This document shows positions 7,028 to 17,218 of a stretch of 64,000 bases of DNA, piece by piece (the stretch's first letter is position 1; each line of letters begins with the position of its first letter). The notes beneath the pieces were generated by a model. That model searched no databases, was not told the DNA's origin, and was given only the letters and a program-made list of their open reading frames with translations. Both the position numbers and the translations under genes were made by a program. This DNA is from Flavobacteriales bacterium UBA6051 (GTDB lineage: Bacteria; Bacteroidota; Bacteroidia; Flavobacteriales_D; Crocinitomicaceae): positions 124,001-188,000 of the forward strand of contig DIYP01000018.1 of NCBI GenBank assembly GCA_002427735.1. Reading direction: 5' to 3'.

Positions 7028-10000
7028 ATGTTACTAAAACTAAACTTAATCATTGTAAGCGTCTTGCTTACATTAACTTATGGTTTTTCGCAGACAGGTC
7101 TTGGTACAATTAAGGGTACCGTAATGGATGAGGAGACGAAACAACCAATTCCTTTTACAAAGGTTCTTTTGAAAAAGGATGGACAAGTTAAAGGAGGTGC
7201 GAATACCGACTTTGACGGAAATTTCCAAATTAACTCGATTGAAGCAGGTTCTTACGATCTCGAAATTAGAAACGAGGGAGAAGGATACCAGCCACAATCA
7301 CTTGAAGGTGTAATTGTAAGTTCTGAAAAGATTACATTCCTTTATGATCTTACCATTGGTAAAGCGTCAGATGTACAAGCGCTTGAAGAGGTGAAGGTTG
7401 TTGCCTACAAAGTACCATTGATCGATAGAAATGGTGGTGCGACAGGAGCAACGGTGACACGAGAAGACATTGCTCGTTTACCTGTTCGTTCTGCTGCTGG
7501 TGTAGCATCAACGGTAGGTGGTGTACAAGCAGACGAAGGTTCCGGAGACATCAGTGTTCGTGGTTCTCGTTCAGATGCAACCTACTTTTATATTGATGGT
7601 ATTAAGGTAAGAGGTTCTTCAAGTCTTCCTAAGTCAGCTATCGAGGAGGTGACAGTAATTACTGGTGGACTTCCTGCTAACTATGGTGATGCAACAGGGG
7701 GTATTATCTCTGTAACAACAAGAGGTCCTTCTGCTAAGTACTTCGGAAGTATTGAAGCCGTGACTTCTGGATTCTACTTCAACGGACAAGATCCTGATGG
7801 TTACGACGGAAGATCAATAGGTTTAGATAAGTTTGGTTACAATCTTGTGGAGGGAATGTTCTCTGGTCCACTTTGGATGCAGAAAGATTCTACAGGAAGA
7901 AAAACAAAGCCAAGATTAGGATTCTTGATTTCTGCTAACTACACAGATCAATTGGATAGCCGTCCATTAGCTGGTGGTAGCTATAGAATTAAGAAAGATG
8001 TTAGAGACAGCCTACTTGCTGCTCCTCTTCGTCCATCTGGAACAGGAACTGGTGCACTATATAATGCTTTGTTCTTGAAAAACGATGATTTTGAGCAAGT
8101 AGATTGGAGAATGAATGCAAGAACTTCTACATTGTCTGCTCAGGCAAAAATTGATGTTAACACAGGACCAACTGTCAATCTTACGTTTGGTGGTTCGATG
8201 AACTATGGATGGGGTAGCATTTACTCTAGAACAGGTTCACTTTTCAACTTCTCTAACTTTGGTGCTTATAAGAACCTTGACTGGAGGGTGTTTGGTCGTT
8301 TGACTCAGCGATTTACAAATAATACAGAAGGAAGTAGTTCAAAAATCAAGAGTGCGTTCTACTCGTTGATGTTTGATTACTCTAAGTCTACTCGTGACAA
8401 CTTTGATCCTAAACATGGATACAATCTGTTTAACTATGGTCACGTAGGTCGATTTGATATCGAAAGAGAAAGAACTTACACTTCGTTCAATACGGAGTAC
8501 AACGGATTGGAACAAGAGTCAATTCCTGCAGATGTTCGTGTGACATTTACACCATCTGAAACAAACCCAATGTTAGCTGCTCAAACTTCTCAGTACTTTG
8601 CTTTATATGACTACGCAGATACTTGGCAACAAGAAGAAAACTACAGAAACCTATTCCAAGTGCAGAATGGTAACGGGTTAGTAAACGGTGATGCTCCACA
8701 ATCGGTATATGGTGTATGGAGTAACATTGGAGCTCCTTATAACTTCTTTGGTAAAACGGAAAACGATCAGATTCGTGCAACGGGTTCTGGTGCTGTGAAC
8801 ATTGGTGATCACTCAATCTCACTTGGATTTGAGTATGAACAGCGTTATGACAGAGGATGGACTTCAGGAACTGTATCTAATGGTGGTGGAAATGGTCCAA
8901 TGGGACTATGGACAATAGCACGTCAGTATACAAACGCACATATTGCCGAGCTTGATAGAAGTACACCAAATGTTTACCAAAACCTAGGTCAGACGTATGT
9001 TGATTATGAGCCATTGAATACTGGGTATGCTGCAACAAGTGGTACTGGTGAGTATGGCGGTCAGGAAAATAATGACAATCAATATTTCTTTGATTACAAC
9101 TTAAGAAACTATCTATTTGAAAATGGAATGATTAATTCAAATGCTGCAGGTAACGAGTATTTGAACATCGATCAATACGATCCGAATATCTTCCAGATGT
9201 CTTGGTTCTCACCAGACGAATTATTGAACAGTGGTAACTCTTTTGTTTCATACTGGGGTTATGATCACACAGGTGAGAAAGTAAGAGGGCAAACGGATAT
9301 CAACAAATACTTCAACGAATTTGATGAGAATGGAAACTACAAGCGTTTTGTAGGTGCTTACCAACCAACGTACATTGCAGGTTACATCATGGATAGATTT
9401 GCATTCCGTGACATCGTATTCAACGTAGGTGTTCGTGTGGATGTATTCGATGCCAACCAGCCTGTATTGAAAGACCCTTACTTGGTTTACAATGCTAAGA
9501 CGGTTCGTGAGGCAAATGAAGAATTGGCAAATGACCCAACATTGACTTGGATTAATATTCCTGAATCAATGGGTGATGATTACACAGTTTATGTGAATGA
9601 TGAGTTTAACCCAAATGCAATTACTGGATTTAGAAGTGGTGACACTTGGTACGATGCAAATGGTGTAGAAGTAGAAGATCCACAAGCGGTAGAAGGACCA
9701 ACGGGTATCATGCCTTACCTTCAGAACCCAGGACAAACTTCACCAACTGCTGACGCATTTGAAGATTACAAGGCTCAAGTGAATGTAATGCCTCGTGTTT
9801 CTTTCTCATTCCCAATCTCGGATGAGGCATCATTCTTCGCACACTATGATATCTTGACAAAACGTCCTACTTCTGGTGTTCGTTTTGATCCTTTCCAATA
9901 TCAGTTTATCAACGATAGAAGTGCGATCATCAACAACTCTAACTTGAGACCAGAGAAAACAATCGATTACGAATTAGGTTTCCAACAAGTATTGACAAAA

Positions 10001-10849
10001 ACATCATCTCTTAAGATTTCAGCATTCTATAGAGAGCAAAGAGATAATGTTCAGTTGATCAATGTTACTGGAGCATTCCCAAGACAATATAGAACTTATG
10101 GAAACCGTGACTTCGGTACTGTAAAAGGTATGACAATCGCTTATGACATGCGTAGAACAGGTAACGTTCGTATGACAGCAAACTATACATTACAGTTCGC
10201 TGATGGTACTGGGTCGAATGCACAATCTGCCGCAGGTTTGATCAACGCAGGTTTACCTAACTTGAGAGCGATCTTCCCTTATTCTTATGATCAGCGTCAC
10301 ACATTTGCGATCACATTTGATTACCGTTACGGATCAGGAGCTGATTACAACGGTCCTGCAATTAAGGGAACTAACCTATTAGAGAATACTGGTTTGAACA
10401 TTGTATCTAATATTTACTCTGGTTCTCCATACTCTTCTCAAGAAGGAATTACAAACGAAGGATTCATTAATCCTGCAGGAGCTGGATCTGGATTAGATGG
10501 AACGCAAAACGGTTCACGTCTTCCATGGTCTTATCGTTTAGATCTTCAGTTGGACAGAACATTTAACCTTGAATTAGGTAAAAACAAAGAAGGAAAGTCA
10601 AGAGCGGCATTCTTGAATGTATATGTTCGTATTACAAACTTGTTCAACCAATTCAACGTCTTGAACGTTTACCGTGCAACAGGAAACTGGGATGATGATG
10701 GATACCTTGCTGCGGCACAAAGCCAAACTTCTATCCAGAATCAGGTAGATGAGCAAGCATTTAGAGATTATTACGCATTGAAGGTAGAAAACCCATTCAA
10801 TATCAGTTCTCCAAGAACAATCCGTTTGGGTCTTAAATTCGATTTTTAA
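7028..10849 (+). CDS. TonB-dependent outer-membrane receptor with carboxypeptidase-regulatory-like domain
   Basis: A 1273-residue receptor. Order of parts: signal peptide (1 to about 22), a carboxypeptidase-regulatory-like beta-sandwich (about 26-105, starting GTIKGTVMDEETKQPI), a plug domain (about 125-235, with ISVRGSRSDATYFYIDGIKV and GGIISVTTRG), then a long beta-barrel ending in an aromatic residue (GLKFDF). These are SusC-like features, but no SusD-type lipoprotein follows. Instead the next genes, 20 nt apart each, encode a T9SS cargo and a PorV-like barrel. The barrel is large, with extended Asn/Gly/Asp-rich loops. Substrate unknown. Transcription probably starts near a TACTTTTG box at 6901. 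Confidence 0.93.
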   Translation: MLLKLNLIIVSVLLTLTYGFSQTGLGTIKGTVMDEETKQPIPFTKVLLKKDGQVKGGANTDFDGNFQINSIEAGSYDLEIRNEGEGYQPQSLEGVIVSSEKITFLYDLTIGKASDVQALEEVKVVAYKVPLIDRNGGATGATVTREDIARLPVRSAAGVASTVGGVQADEGSGDISVRGSRSDATYFYIDGIKVRGSSSLPKSAIEEVTVITGGLPANYGDATGGIISVTTRGPSAKYFGSIEAVTSGFYFNGQDPDGYDGRSIGLDKFGYNLVEGMFSGPLWMQKDSTGRKTKPRLGFLISANYTDQLDSRPLAGGSYRIKKDVRDSLLAAPLRPSGTGTGALYNALFLKNDDFEQVDWRMNARTSTLSAQAKIDVNTGPTVNLTFGGSMNYGWGSIYSRTGSLFNFSNFGAYKNLDWRVFGRLTQRFTNNTEGSSSKIKSAFYSLMFDYSKSTRDNFDPKHGYNLFNYGHVGRFDIERERTYTSFNTEYNGLEQESIPADVRVTFTPSETNPMLAAQTSQYFALYDYADTWQQEENYRNLFQVQNGNGLVNGDAPQSVYGVWSNIGAPYNFFGKTENDQIRATGSGAVNIGDHSISLGFEYEQRYDRGWTSGTVSNGGGNGPMGLWTIARQYTNAHIAELDRSTPNVYQNLGQTYVDYEPLNTGYAATSGTGEYGGQENNDNQYFFDYNLRNYLFENGMINSNAAGNEYLNIDQYDPNIFQMSWFSPDELLNSGNSFVSYWGYDHTGEKVRGQTDINKYFNEFDENGNYKRFVGAYQPTYIAGYIMDRFAFRDIVFNVGVRVDVFDANQPVLKDPYLVYNAKTVREANEELANDPTLTWINIPESMGDDYTVYVNDEFNPNAITGFRSGDTWYDANGVEVEDPQAVEGPTGIMPYLQNPGQTSPTADAFEDYKAQVNVMPRVSFSFPISDEASFFAHYDILTKRPTSGVRFDPFQYQFINDRSAIINNSNLRPEKTIDYELGFQQVLTKTSSLKISAFYREQRDNVQLINVTGAFPRQYRTYGNRDFGTVKGMTIAYDMRRTGNVRMTANYTLQFADGTGSNAQSAAGLINAGLPNLRAIFPYSYDQRHTFAITFDYRYGSGADYNGPAIKGTNLLENTGLNIVSNIYSGSPYSSQEGITNEGFINPAGAGSGLDGTQNGSRLPWSYRLDLQLDRTFNLELGKNKEGKSRAAFLNVYVRITNLFNQFNVLNVYRATGNWDDDGYLAAAQSQTSIQNQVDEQAFRDYYALKVENPFNISSPRTIRLGLKFDF

Positions 10850-10869
10850 TTCATAATTAGGAAAGCATT

Positions 10870-13800
10870 ATGAAAAAGCAATTAATAGCAATAGTACTTG
10901 GCGCAACAACAATGTTGTGGTCAAATGACGTTCTTTCTTATAAAGGGCCAAATGATGACCCTTCTCAGGGAGATGTAAACGGTAAGGGGGCGAGTTGTGC
11001 TCCGGCTACCGCTAGAATTACAATGGCCTTCAATGACGTTAGCGCGTTGATCGAACAAGGTGGTAGTATGTGGCAAAATCGTGCAACTAGCACGGCTTCA
11101 TATGAAGTGCCGGCAGGTTCAGGTTTGAATGTAATTTATGCCGGTGCCCTTTGGATGGGTGGAACGGATGTTAACGGTCAGTTGAAGTTGGCAGGTTTGA
11201 CATTCCGTAGTGGTAATGATTTCTGGCCTGGTCCACTTTCTGCTACTCCAAACACTGGAACATATGATCCATCGGGACCAGTTGGTGCTGATGCGGTACG
11301 TGATTTTGGTGCGGCGACCATTGATGATGACGTTTGTTTGGCATACGATAAGTTTTATACGATTCGTAAATCAGAAGTTATTCGTTACACAGTATGGTGG
11401 GAATGTACAAATGGGATTTTACCAGAAGAAAGCTGTACAGATGTGACGCAGCCTACAAACGATGAATTGAATCGTATTTATGCATGGCCAGCTCACGGAG
11501 ATATCTCTAGAGGACAAGATTACTGGTTAGCACCATTTTATGATAATCCACTTGGACCAGGTGGTGTAGATGGTGAGTACCGTCCGGAGGATGGAGATAC
11601 GCCTTGGTATGATGACATTTTGGGTAGAGATGATATCGAGTGTGGTATCGACCGTCGTATTTCACTTTTTGGTGATGAAACGCACTGGTGGGTATTTAAC
11701 GATAATGGAAACATTCATGGTGAATCTAATGGTGATCCAATTGGTATGGAAATCCGTGCACAAGCATTTGCGTTCGCAACGAATGATGAAGTGAACCGAA
11801 TGACTTTCTACAACTATGAAATGATTAACAGAGGTACTCAGACACTTCAGGATACTTACTTCGCACAGTATATTGATGCGGATGTCGGAGGTGCTGGTGA
11901 CGACTTCACTGGTTGTGATGTATCGAGAGGTCTTGGTTATATGTATAACGGTGACAACTTTGATGATAATGACAACGGTGCTCTTGGTTATGGAGAGAAT
12001 CCACCTGCGGTAGGTTGTGACTTCTTTGAAGGACCTTATCAAGATTCAGATGGACTGGATAACGTTGGGCCTGTATTTAATACAACAACGCAACAGTGGG
12101 AAATCCCAACGGTGAATCAAGCAATTGCTGGAAATGGAATTGTTTATACAGGTATTGGTGTTGGATATTCAGATTCGATCATCGATAACGAGCGTTATGG
12201 AATGCGTTTGTTTACATACTATACGAATGGAGCTGCTCCTGCAGTGAGTGATCCGAACAGTGCTGCACAGTTCTATAACTATATGAGTGGATTCTGGGCA
12301 GATGGACAGCAGATGGTTTATGGAGGTACGGGATACCCTAACTCTCCAGGATCGACAATAACTCCATCAACATATATGTTCCCAGGAGATTCTGACCCAT
12401 TGAACTGGGCAACTGCTGGTCAAGACATGGGATGGGATTGGAATGAGATCGATACAGATGGAGCTGGAACAGGAAACGCTCCTGATGACCGTCGTTTCGT
12501 TCAGTCAGCTGGTCCATTTACATTGACACCGGGTGCGGTGAATAACATTACAGTTGGTATTGTATATGCACGTGGTTCAGATGGTGATGCATATTCTTCT
12601 GTTCTTGCAATGAAGACTGCAGATACTAAAGCACAAGCATTATTCGATGCGTGTTTCCGTATCCTTGAGCCTCCATATGCTCCTCAGTTGACTATTCAAG
12701 AATTGGAAAATGAGTTGGTATTGATGTTGACAAACCCTGTTTCTTCTAATAACTCTAAAGAGTCTTACTACGAAGAAGACAAGATTAATATTGTTGATCC
12801 AACTGTAGACAGATTCTACACATTTGAAGGGTATCAGATTTACCAATTAGTTGATGATGAAGCTTCAGTTTCTGATATCGGAGATGCATCTAAAGCTCGT
12901 TTGGTAGCACAATGTGATATTGAGAATGATATTGTTGATATTGTAAACTTTGACTTTGATGAGTCACTAGGGTTCTCAATTCCTAAGTTGAAAGTGGATG
13001 CCGCAAACCAAGGTATTCGTCACTCTTTCTTAATGACAGAGGATGAGTTTGCTCAAGGAGACAAAGCACTTGTAAATCATAAGAAATACTACTACGTAGC
13101 TGTTGCTTATGCACACAACGAATTCAAGAGATACGATCCAAATGATCCGTTGTCGTTGGATGGACAAAAAATGCCTTACATTTCATCACGTCTTGGACAT
13201 GATGGTGGAGCGATCAAGCCTGTTTTAGGTATACCACATAATCCAGCTCCTGAAGCGGATGGTACTATTCAAAGCATTGAGTATGGTTCAGGTCCATTGA
13301 TCCGTCGAATGGATGGATTTGGAAATGGAGGTCGTGTGATTAATCTTACGCAAAGCTCAACTGACCAAATTATTTCAAATGGATTCATGGATATGCCGGT
13401 TTACGATTATGGTCAAGGACCGATCAATGTTAAGGTGGTGGATCCGTTGAATGTTGTGGATGGATACTTTGAGTGTTTGTTTAGAGATTATGGACCATCA
13501 ATTTCAAATGGTGCCGATACAGCTAGCTACGTAATCTATCGTTACGCCTCTGAAGGAGGAGCGCTAATTGACTCTGTTACTTCTGATGTAGCAATTGGAA
13601 CATGGGAAGTTGGTTCTGACGCAGTTGGAACGAATAATGAGCAAATCATTCCACAATGGGGTATTTCAGTTCAGATCAATCAGGAAGCTTATTACATGCC
13701 TGAAGGTGCAACTGGAGGAACTGAGTGGAAGACAACGGATATCCTTGAAGCAAGCTTAACGTTTGGAGATAGCTCTAAACGATGGTTGGAAGGTGTTCCG

Positions 13801-15123
13801 GATAATGATGGATTCTTCCCAACAAACTGGATTCGTTCAGGGGAATATGATCCAACTGATCCAGATGATTGTTTACCTGCTGGAGCTGGGTACATTGATT
13901 ACATTGATCCTTGTAACTACCCAGATGAATTAACGGTAGACGTTGATAAACGTTGGGCAAATATTTTAGGCGGTACAGTGGCTCCGCATAGAGTTGTGGG
14001 TTATCAGTCAAGTTATATGCCGATGGCTTATTATAATTACTCTGCACCTGCACCAGCAAGAAGAAATGCTTCAACAAGCTTCTTACCAAGTGTTGACATT
14101 GTTATTACTTCCGATCGATCTAAGTGGACACGTTGTCCAGTTATTGAGCTTGGTAGAGAGGCGTTGTTTAACGTAGGAGGAGCTCAGCCTGGTCAAATGC
14201 GTCAGAGTGCTTCTGTTGATAAGAATGGTAACCCAGATAACACTGGTACTGTTGGTATGGGATGGTTCCCAGGATATGCGATTGATGTTGAATCTGGTGC
14301 GCGCTTGTACATGGCATTTGGAGAGAATTCTTTCTTAGTGTCGGATAACGGTGCTGACATGATTTGGAACCCAACTGATCGTCTGTTTGATGACAATGGT
14401 GGACCAATTATGGGAGGTATGCACCCTGTTTATGTGTTCAGCTATGCTCACAAGTCTAAGAACAGTTACGTACTTGGTTATGATTACCCAGCGTATATTC
14501 CATCACAAGCTGAAGATCTTGCAACAAACGTTCTTTATAACGACATGTTGGATATCGAAGCAAATGATATCACTGCTAAGCGTAACGTTTATGGTAGCAT
14601 TAGCTGGGTTGCTTACCCAACATTAGCACCAACTTTCGAGTTGTTGTCGACTGATGCTAAGTTGAGTCTACGTGTAAACAAAGAGTACAAGAACTTCTCT
14701 AACTATGATTCACCGACTGGTGGACCTAACGCTGGAAGACCAATGTACTCATGGAGTATGGATGATATTCGTACACAGACAGGTAGCCAAGATCAGTTAA
14801 CAAGTGTACTTGACTTGATTAATGTTGTTCCGAATCCATATTATGCTTATTCGGAGTATGAAGAAAGTCGTCTTGATACGCGTGTGAAGATTACAAACCT
14901 ACCTGAACGTTGTACAGTGAAAATCTACACGGTGAACGGTAAGCTTGTAAGAACGTTTAAGAAGGATAGTCCAATTACATCAATTGATTGGGATTTAAAT
15001 AACCACAAGGCTATTCCGGTAGCAGGAGGTGTTTACTTAATTCATGTTGATGTACCTGATATCGGAGAACGTGTATTGAAGTTCTTCGGAGGTATGAGAC
15101 AAATTGACTTACAAGGTATTTAA
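10870..15123 (+). CDS. Large T9SS type A-sorted surface protein
   Basis: A 1417-residue secreted protein with an N-terminal signal peptide (1 to about 24) and a C-terminal type A sorting domain over roughly the last 85 residues (VVPNPYYAY, VKIYTVNGKLVRTF, PVAGGVYLIHV). The middle is rich in Asp, Gly, Asn and Tyr with acidic patches such as DNFDDNDNG that could bind calcium. I recognise no enzymatic motif. It starts 20 nt after the receptor stop and ends 20 nt before the PorV-like gene, so the three are surely one operon. The C-terminal domain should be removed on export through T9SS, leaving the protein on the surface or released. Role inferred only from context. Confidence 0.85.
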   Translation: MKKQLIAIVLGATTMLWSNDVLSYKGPNDDPSQGDVNGKGASCAPATARITMAFNDVSALIEQGGSMWQNRATSTASYEVPAGSGLNVIYAGALWMGGTDVNGQLKLAGLTFRSGNDFWPGPLSATPNTGTYDPSGPVGADAVRDFGAATIDDDVCLAYDKFYTIRKSEVIRYTVWWECTNGILPEESCTDVTQPTNDELNRIYAWPAHGDISRGQDYWLAPFYDNPLGPGGVDGEYRPEDGDTPWYDDILGRDDIECGIDRRISLFGDETHWWVFNDNGNIHGESNGDPIGMEIRAQAFAFATNDEVNRMTFYNYEMINRGTQTLQDTYFAQYIDADVGGAGDDFTGCDVSRGLGYMYNGDNFDDNDNGALGYGENPPAVGCDFFEGPYQDSDGLDNVGPVFNTTTQQWEIPTVNQAIAGNGIVYTGIGVGYSDSIIDNERYGMRLFTYYTNGAAPAVSDPNSAAQFYNYMSGFWADGQQMVYGGTGYPNSPGSTITPSTYMFPGDSDPLNWATAGQDMGWDWNEIDTDGAGTGNAPDDRRFVQSAGPFTLTPGAVNNITVGIVYARGSDGDAYSSVLAMKTADTKAQALFDACFRILEPPYAPQLTIQELENELVLMLTNPVSSNNSKESYYEEDKINIVDPTVDRFYTFEGYQIYQLVDDEASVSDIGDASKARLVAQCDIENDIVDIVNFDFDESLGFSIPKLKVDAANQGIRHSFLMTEDEFAQGDKALVNHKKYYYVAVAYAHNEFKRYDPNDPLSLDGQKMPYISSRLGHDGGAIKPVLGIPHNPAPEADGTIQSIEYGSGPLIRRMDGFGNGGRVINLTQSSTDQIISNGFMDMPVYDYGQGPINVKVVDPLNVVDGYFECLFRDYGPSISNGADTASYVIYRYASEGGALIDSVTSDVAIGTWEVGSDAVGTNNEQIIPQWGISVQINQEAYYMPEGATGGTEWKTTDILEASLTFGDSSKRWLEGVPDNDGFFPTNWIRSGEYDPTDPDDCLPAGAGYIDYIDPCNYPDELTVDVDKRWANILGGTVAPHRVVGYQSSYMPMAYYNYSAPAPARRNASTSFLPSVDIVITSDRSKWTRCPVIELGREALFNVGGAQPGQMRQSASVDKNGNPDNTGTVGMGWFPGYAIDVESGARLYMAFGENSFLVSDNGADMIWNPTDRLFDDNGGPIMGGMHPVYVFSYAHKSKNSYVLGYDYPAYIPSQAEDLATNVLYNDMLDIEANDITAKRNVYGSISWVAYPTLAPTFELLSTDAKLSLRVNKEYKNFSNYDSPTGGPNAGRPMYSWSMDDIRTQTGSQDQLTSVLDLINVVPNPYYAYSEYEESRLDTRVKITNLPERCTVKIYTVNGKLVRTFKKDSPITSIDWDLNNHKAIPVAGGVYLIHVDVPDIGERVLKFFGGMRQIDLQGI

Positions 15124-15143
15124 TCAGATTAAAACAAGTTGAA

Positions 15144-16211
15144 ATGAATAATTCAATGTTTAAAATAAGAAATGCGTTTATCGTTGGTGCGGCTGTATTA
15201 TCTAGCTTCGCTGTGAACGCAGGAAATGAAGACCGTGTAGGTTCTGCGGGTGCATCGCACATGTTGGTGAATCCTTGGGCGCGAAGCACGGCTATTGGTA
15301 ACGCTGGAATCTCATGCGTAAATGGTCTTGAGGCTTCGTTTATCAATATTGCCGGTTTGGCTTTCACTGAAAGAACTCAGATCAAATTCAATTATACAAA
15401 CTGGATGGGATCTGCTGGTATTGCTTTGAATAGTGCTGGTATTTCTCAGCGCGTATCTGAATCAGATGTAATTGCAGTGAGTATTCAGGCGATGAGTTTT
15501 GGAGATATTCCAATTACAACTGTTGCAAACCCTGAAGGAAATATTGGTTTCTTCTCACCAAGAGCTAACATATTCAATGTAGGATACGCAAGAACATTCT
15601 CAAGCTCTATTTATGGTGGTATCAACATCAAGGTTATTTCTGAGAATATTTCAAACCTTCGTGCTACTGGTATGGCGATCGATGCAGGAATTCGTTACGT
15701 AACTGGTGAGCAAGATCAAATTAAGTTTGGTATTGCACTTAAGAACGTTGGACCTGTAATGCGTTACAAAGGCGATGGTCTTGCAAATCAGATTAACTAT
15801 GTTAGTACTGGTGATATCGCAACTTTAGAGCAGCGATCTGCAACGTATGAATTACCATCGCTTCTAGCCATTGGTGGATCGTATGATTTTATCATCAACG
15901 AAAAGCATAAGGTGAATCTTGCACTTGGATTTGTTGCAAATTCATTCTCATCTGACCAGTATTCTCTTGGTTTGGATTATGGTTTCTCTGCTGAAAAAGT
16001 AGCATTCAACCTACGAGGTGGATATGTTTACGAGAATAACTTGTGGAGCCCTGAGAATCGTTCTAACGCGCTTATCGGACCAACAGCAGGTTTCTCTGTT
16101 GATGCATTGGTTGGAGAGAGCAAGAGTGCTTTAGGAATTGAGTACGCTGCGCGCTTCGCTGGTGTGTTTGGAATTATTCACACAATTGGAGCTACCATAG
16201 ATCTGAAGTAA
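15144..16211 (+). CDS. PorV/PorQ-family outer-membrane barrel protein
   Basis: A 355-residue protein with a signal peptide (about 1-26) and the family's N-terminal pattern: GSAGASHMLVNPWARSTAIG followed by an ASFINIAGLAF stretch. Alternating beta-strand sequence runs to the C-terminal LK. PorV (LptO) is a FadL-like barrel that collects T9SS clients from the translocon and passes them to the attachment complex. Paralogues of this family often sit beside individual cargo genes, as here behind a 1417-residue type A cargo. Whether this is the general PorV or a dedicated paralogue cannot be told from the window. A strong terminator follows 27 nt downstream. Confidence 0.85.
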   Translation: MNNSMFKIRNAFIVGAAVLSSFAVNAGNEDRVGSAGASHMLVNPWARSTAIGNAGISCVNGLEASFINIAGLAFTERTQIKFNYTNWMGSAGIALNSAGISQRVSESDVIAVSIQAMSFGDIPITTVANPEGNIGFFSPRANIFNVGYARTFSSSIYGGINIKVISENISNLRATGMAIDAGIRYVTGEQDQIKFGIALKNVGPVMRYKGDGLANQINYVSTGDIATLEQRSATYELPSLLAIGGSYDFIINEKHKVNLALGFVANSFSSDQYSLGLDYGFSAEKVAFNLRGGYVYENNLWSPENRSNALIGPTAGFSVDALVGESKSALGIEYAARFAGVFGIIHTIGATIDLK

Positions 16212-16238
16212 GAACAAATTTTTACTATATTTGATTAT

Positions 16239-16270
16239 CAAGAGAGTCCTTATGGGCTCTCTTGTTTTTA
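16239..16270 (+). terminator. Rho-independent terminator after the receptor/cargo/PorV-like operon
   Basis: An 11-bp stem (16239-16249 pairing with 16254-16264, with one G-T pair), a TTAT loop and a following T-rich run. It separates the surface operon from greA, whose true ATG at 16286 lies just after it. Confidence 0.88.
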
Positions 16271-16285
16271 TATAAATTCACTACT

Positions 16286-16759
16286 ATGTCACAAGTCAGT
16301 TATTATACAGAGGAGGGGCTACAAAAGCTCAAGGATGAATTACATGAAATGGAAACGGTTCAACGACCTGCCATTTCTGATCAGATAGCGGAAGCACGAG
16401 ATAAAGGCGATTTATCCGAGAATGCTGAGTATGATGCAGCGAAGGAGGCACAGGGCTTGTTAGAAACGAAAATCGCAAAGCTTAAAGAGATTGTTGCGAA
16501 CGCGCGAATTATTGATGATTCTGATATCGATTCATCAAAGGTTTTTATTCTTTCCACTGTGAAGATTAAGAATGTGAAGAATGGAATGGAAATGCAATAT
16601 ACATTAGTAGCGGAAAATGAAGCTGATCTGAAGGCTAAGAAGATTAGTGTTGAGTCGCCGATTGGTAGAGGTCTGCTTGGTAAGTCAGTTGGTGAAATAG
16701 CCGACATCGAAACTCCCAATGGAATTATGCAATTTGAAGTTGTAGAAATTACACGATAG
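16286..16759 (+). CDS. greA: Transcription elongation factor GreA
   Basis: Binds the RNA polymerase secondary channel and stimulates cleavage of backtracked transcripts. The 157-residue protein has the N-terminal coiled coil with the acidic tip (DKGDLSENAEYDAAKE) and a C-terminal FKBP-like domain (SVESPIGRGLLGKSVGEI). I chose ATG 16286, because the upstream in-frame TTG at 16262 lies inside the preceding terminator. The stop codon is directly followed by the ATG of the HIT gene, with zero spacing, so the pair is co-transcribed. Confidence 0.97.
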   Translation: MSQVSYYTEEGLQKLKDELHEMETVQRPAISDQIAEARDKGDLSENAEYDAAKEAQGLLETKIAKLKEIVANARIIDDSDIDSSKVFILSTVKIKNVKNGMEMQYTLVAENEADLKAKKISVESPIGRGLLGKSVGEIADIETPNGIMQFEVVEITR

Positions 16760-17149
16760 ATGGCCAGTATTTTTTCTAAAATCGTAGCGGGAGAAATACC
16801 TTGCCACAAGGTCCATGAGTCAGATGAGTTTCTGGCTTTTTTGGATATTATGCCGGTACAAAAAGGTCATGTATTGGTTGTTCCGAAAGAAGAAGTGGAC
16901 TACATTTTTGATTTGGAAGATGCGTTGTTGAGTAGAATGATGCTTTTTGCAAAAGAAGTAGCCGGAAAAATAAAAGCGGTATTCCCCTGTGATAGGGTCG
17001 GTGTTACTGTGATTGGATTGGAAGTACCACACGCTCATATTCACTTAATTCCGATCAATAATCTGCACGATATGGATTTCACCCGGGAAAAGCTAAAACT
17101 GTCCTCAGATGAGCTTAAATCGATTGCTGAGAAGATAGCAGGTGCCTAA
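16760..17149 (+). CDS. HIT family nucleotide-binding protein (HinT-like)
   Basis: Histidine-triad hydrolase, probably a purine nucleoside phosphoramidase of the HinT branch. The 129 residues show the N-terminal FSKIVAGEIPCHKV, the central VPKEEVDY region and the catalytic triad HAHIHLIP at 91-98. It begins at the base after the greA stop. Length is normal. Confidence 0.95.
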   Translation: MASIFSKIVAGEIPCHKVHESDEFLAFLDIMPVQKGHVLVVPKEEVDYIFDLEDALLSRMMLFAKEVAGKIKAVFPCDRVGVTVIGLEVPHAHIHLIPINNLHDMDFTREKLKLSSDELKSIAEKIAGA

Positions 17150-17218
17150 TTATTCTCCCTCTTATACAATTTTGGATCGAACTTTGGGGTTATAAAAGAA
17201 GACATTAACTTTTCTATC

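Noticed and set aside
10870..15123. Long minus-strand open frames inside the large surface-protein genes
   Set aside because: They lie antisense to clear coding sequence, lack family motifs and reflect the codon bias of the true gene.
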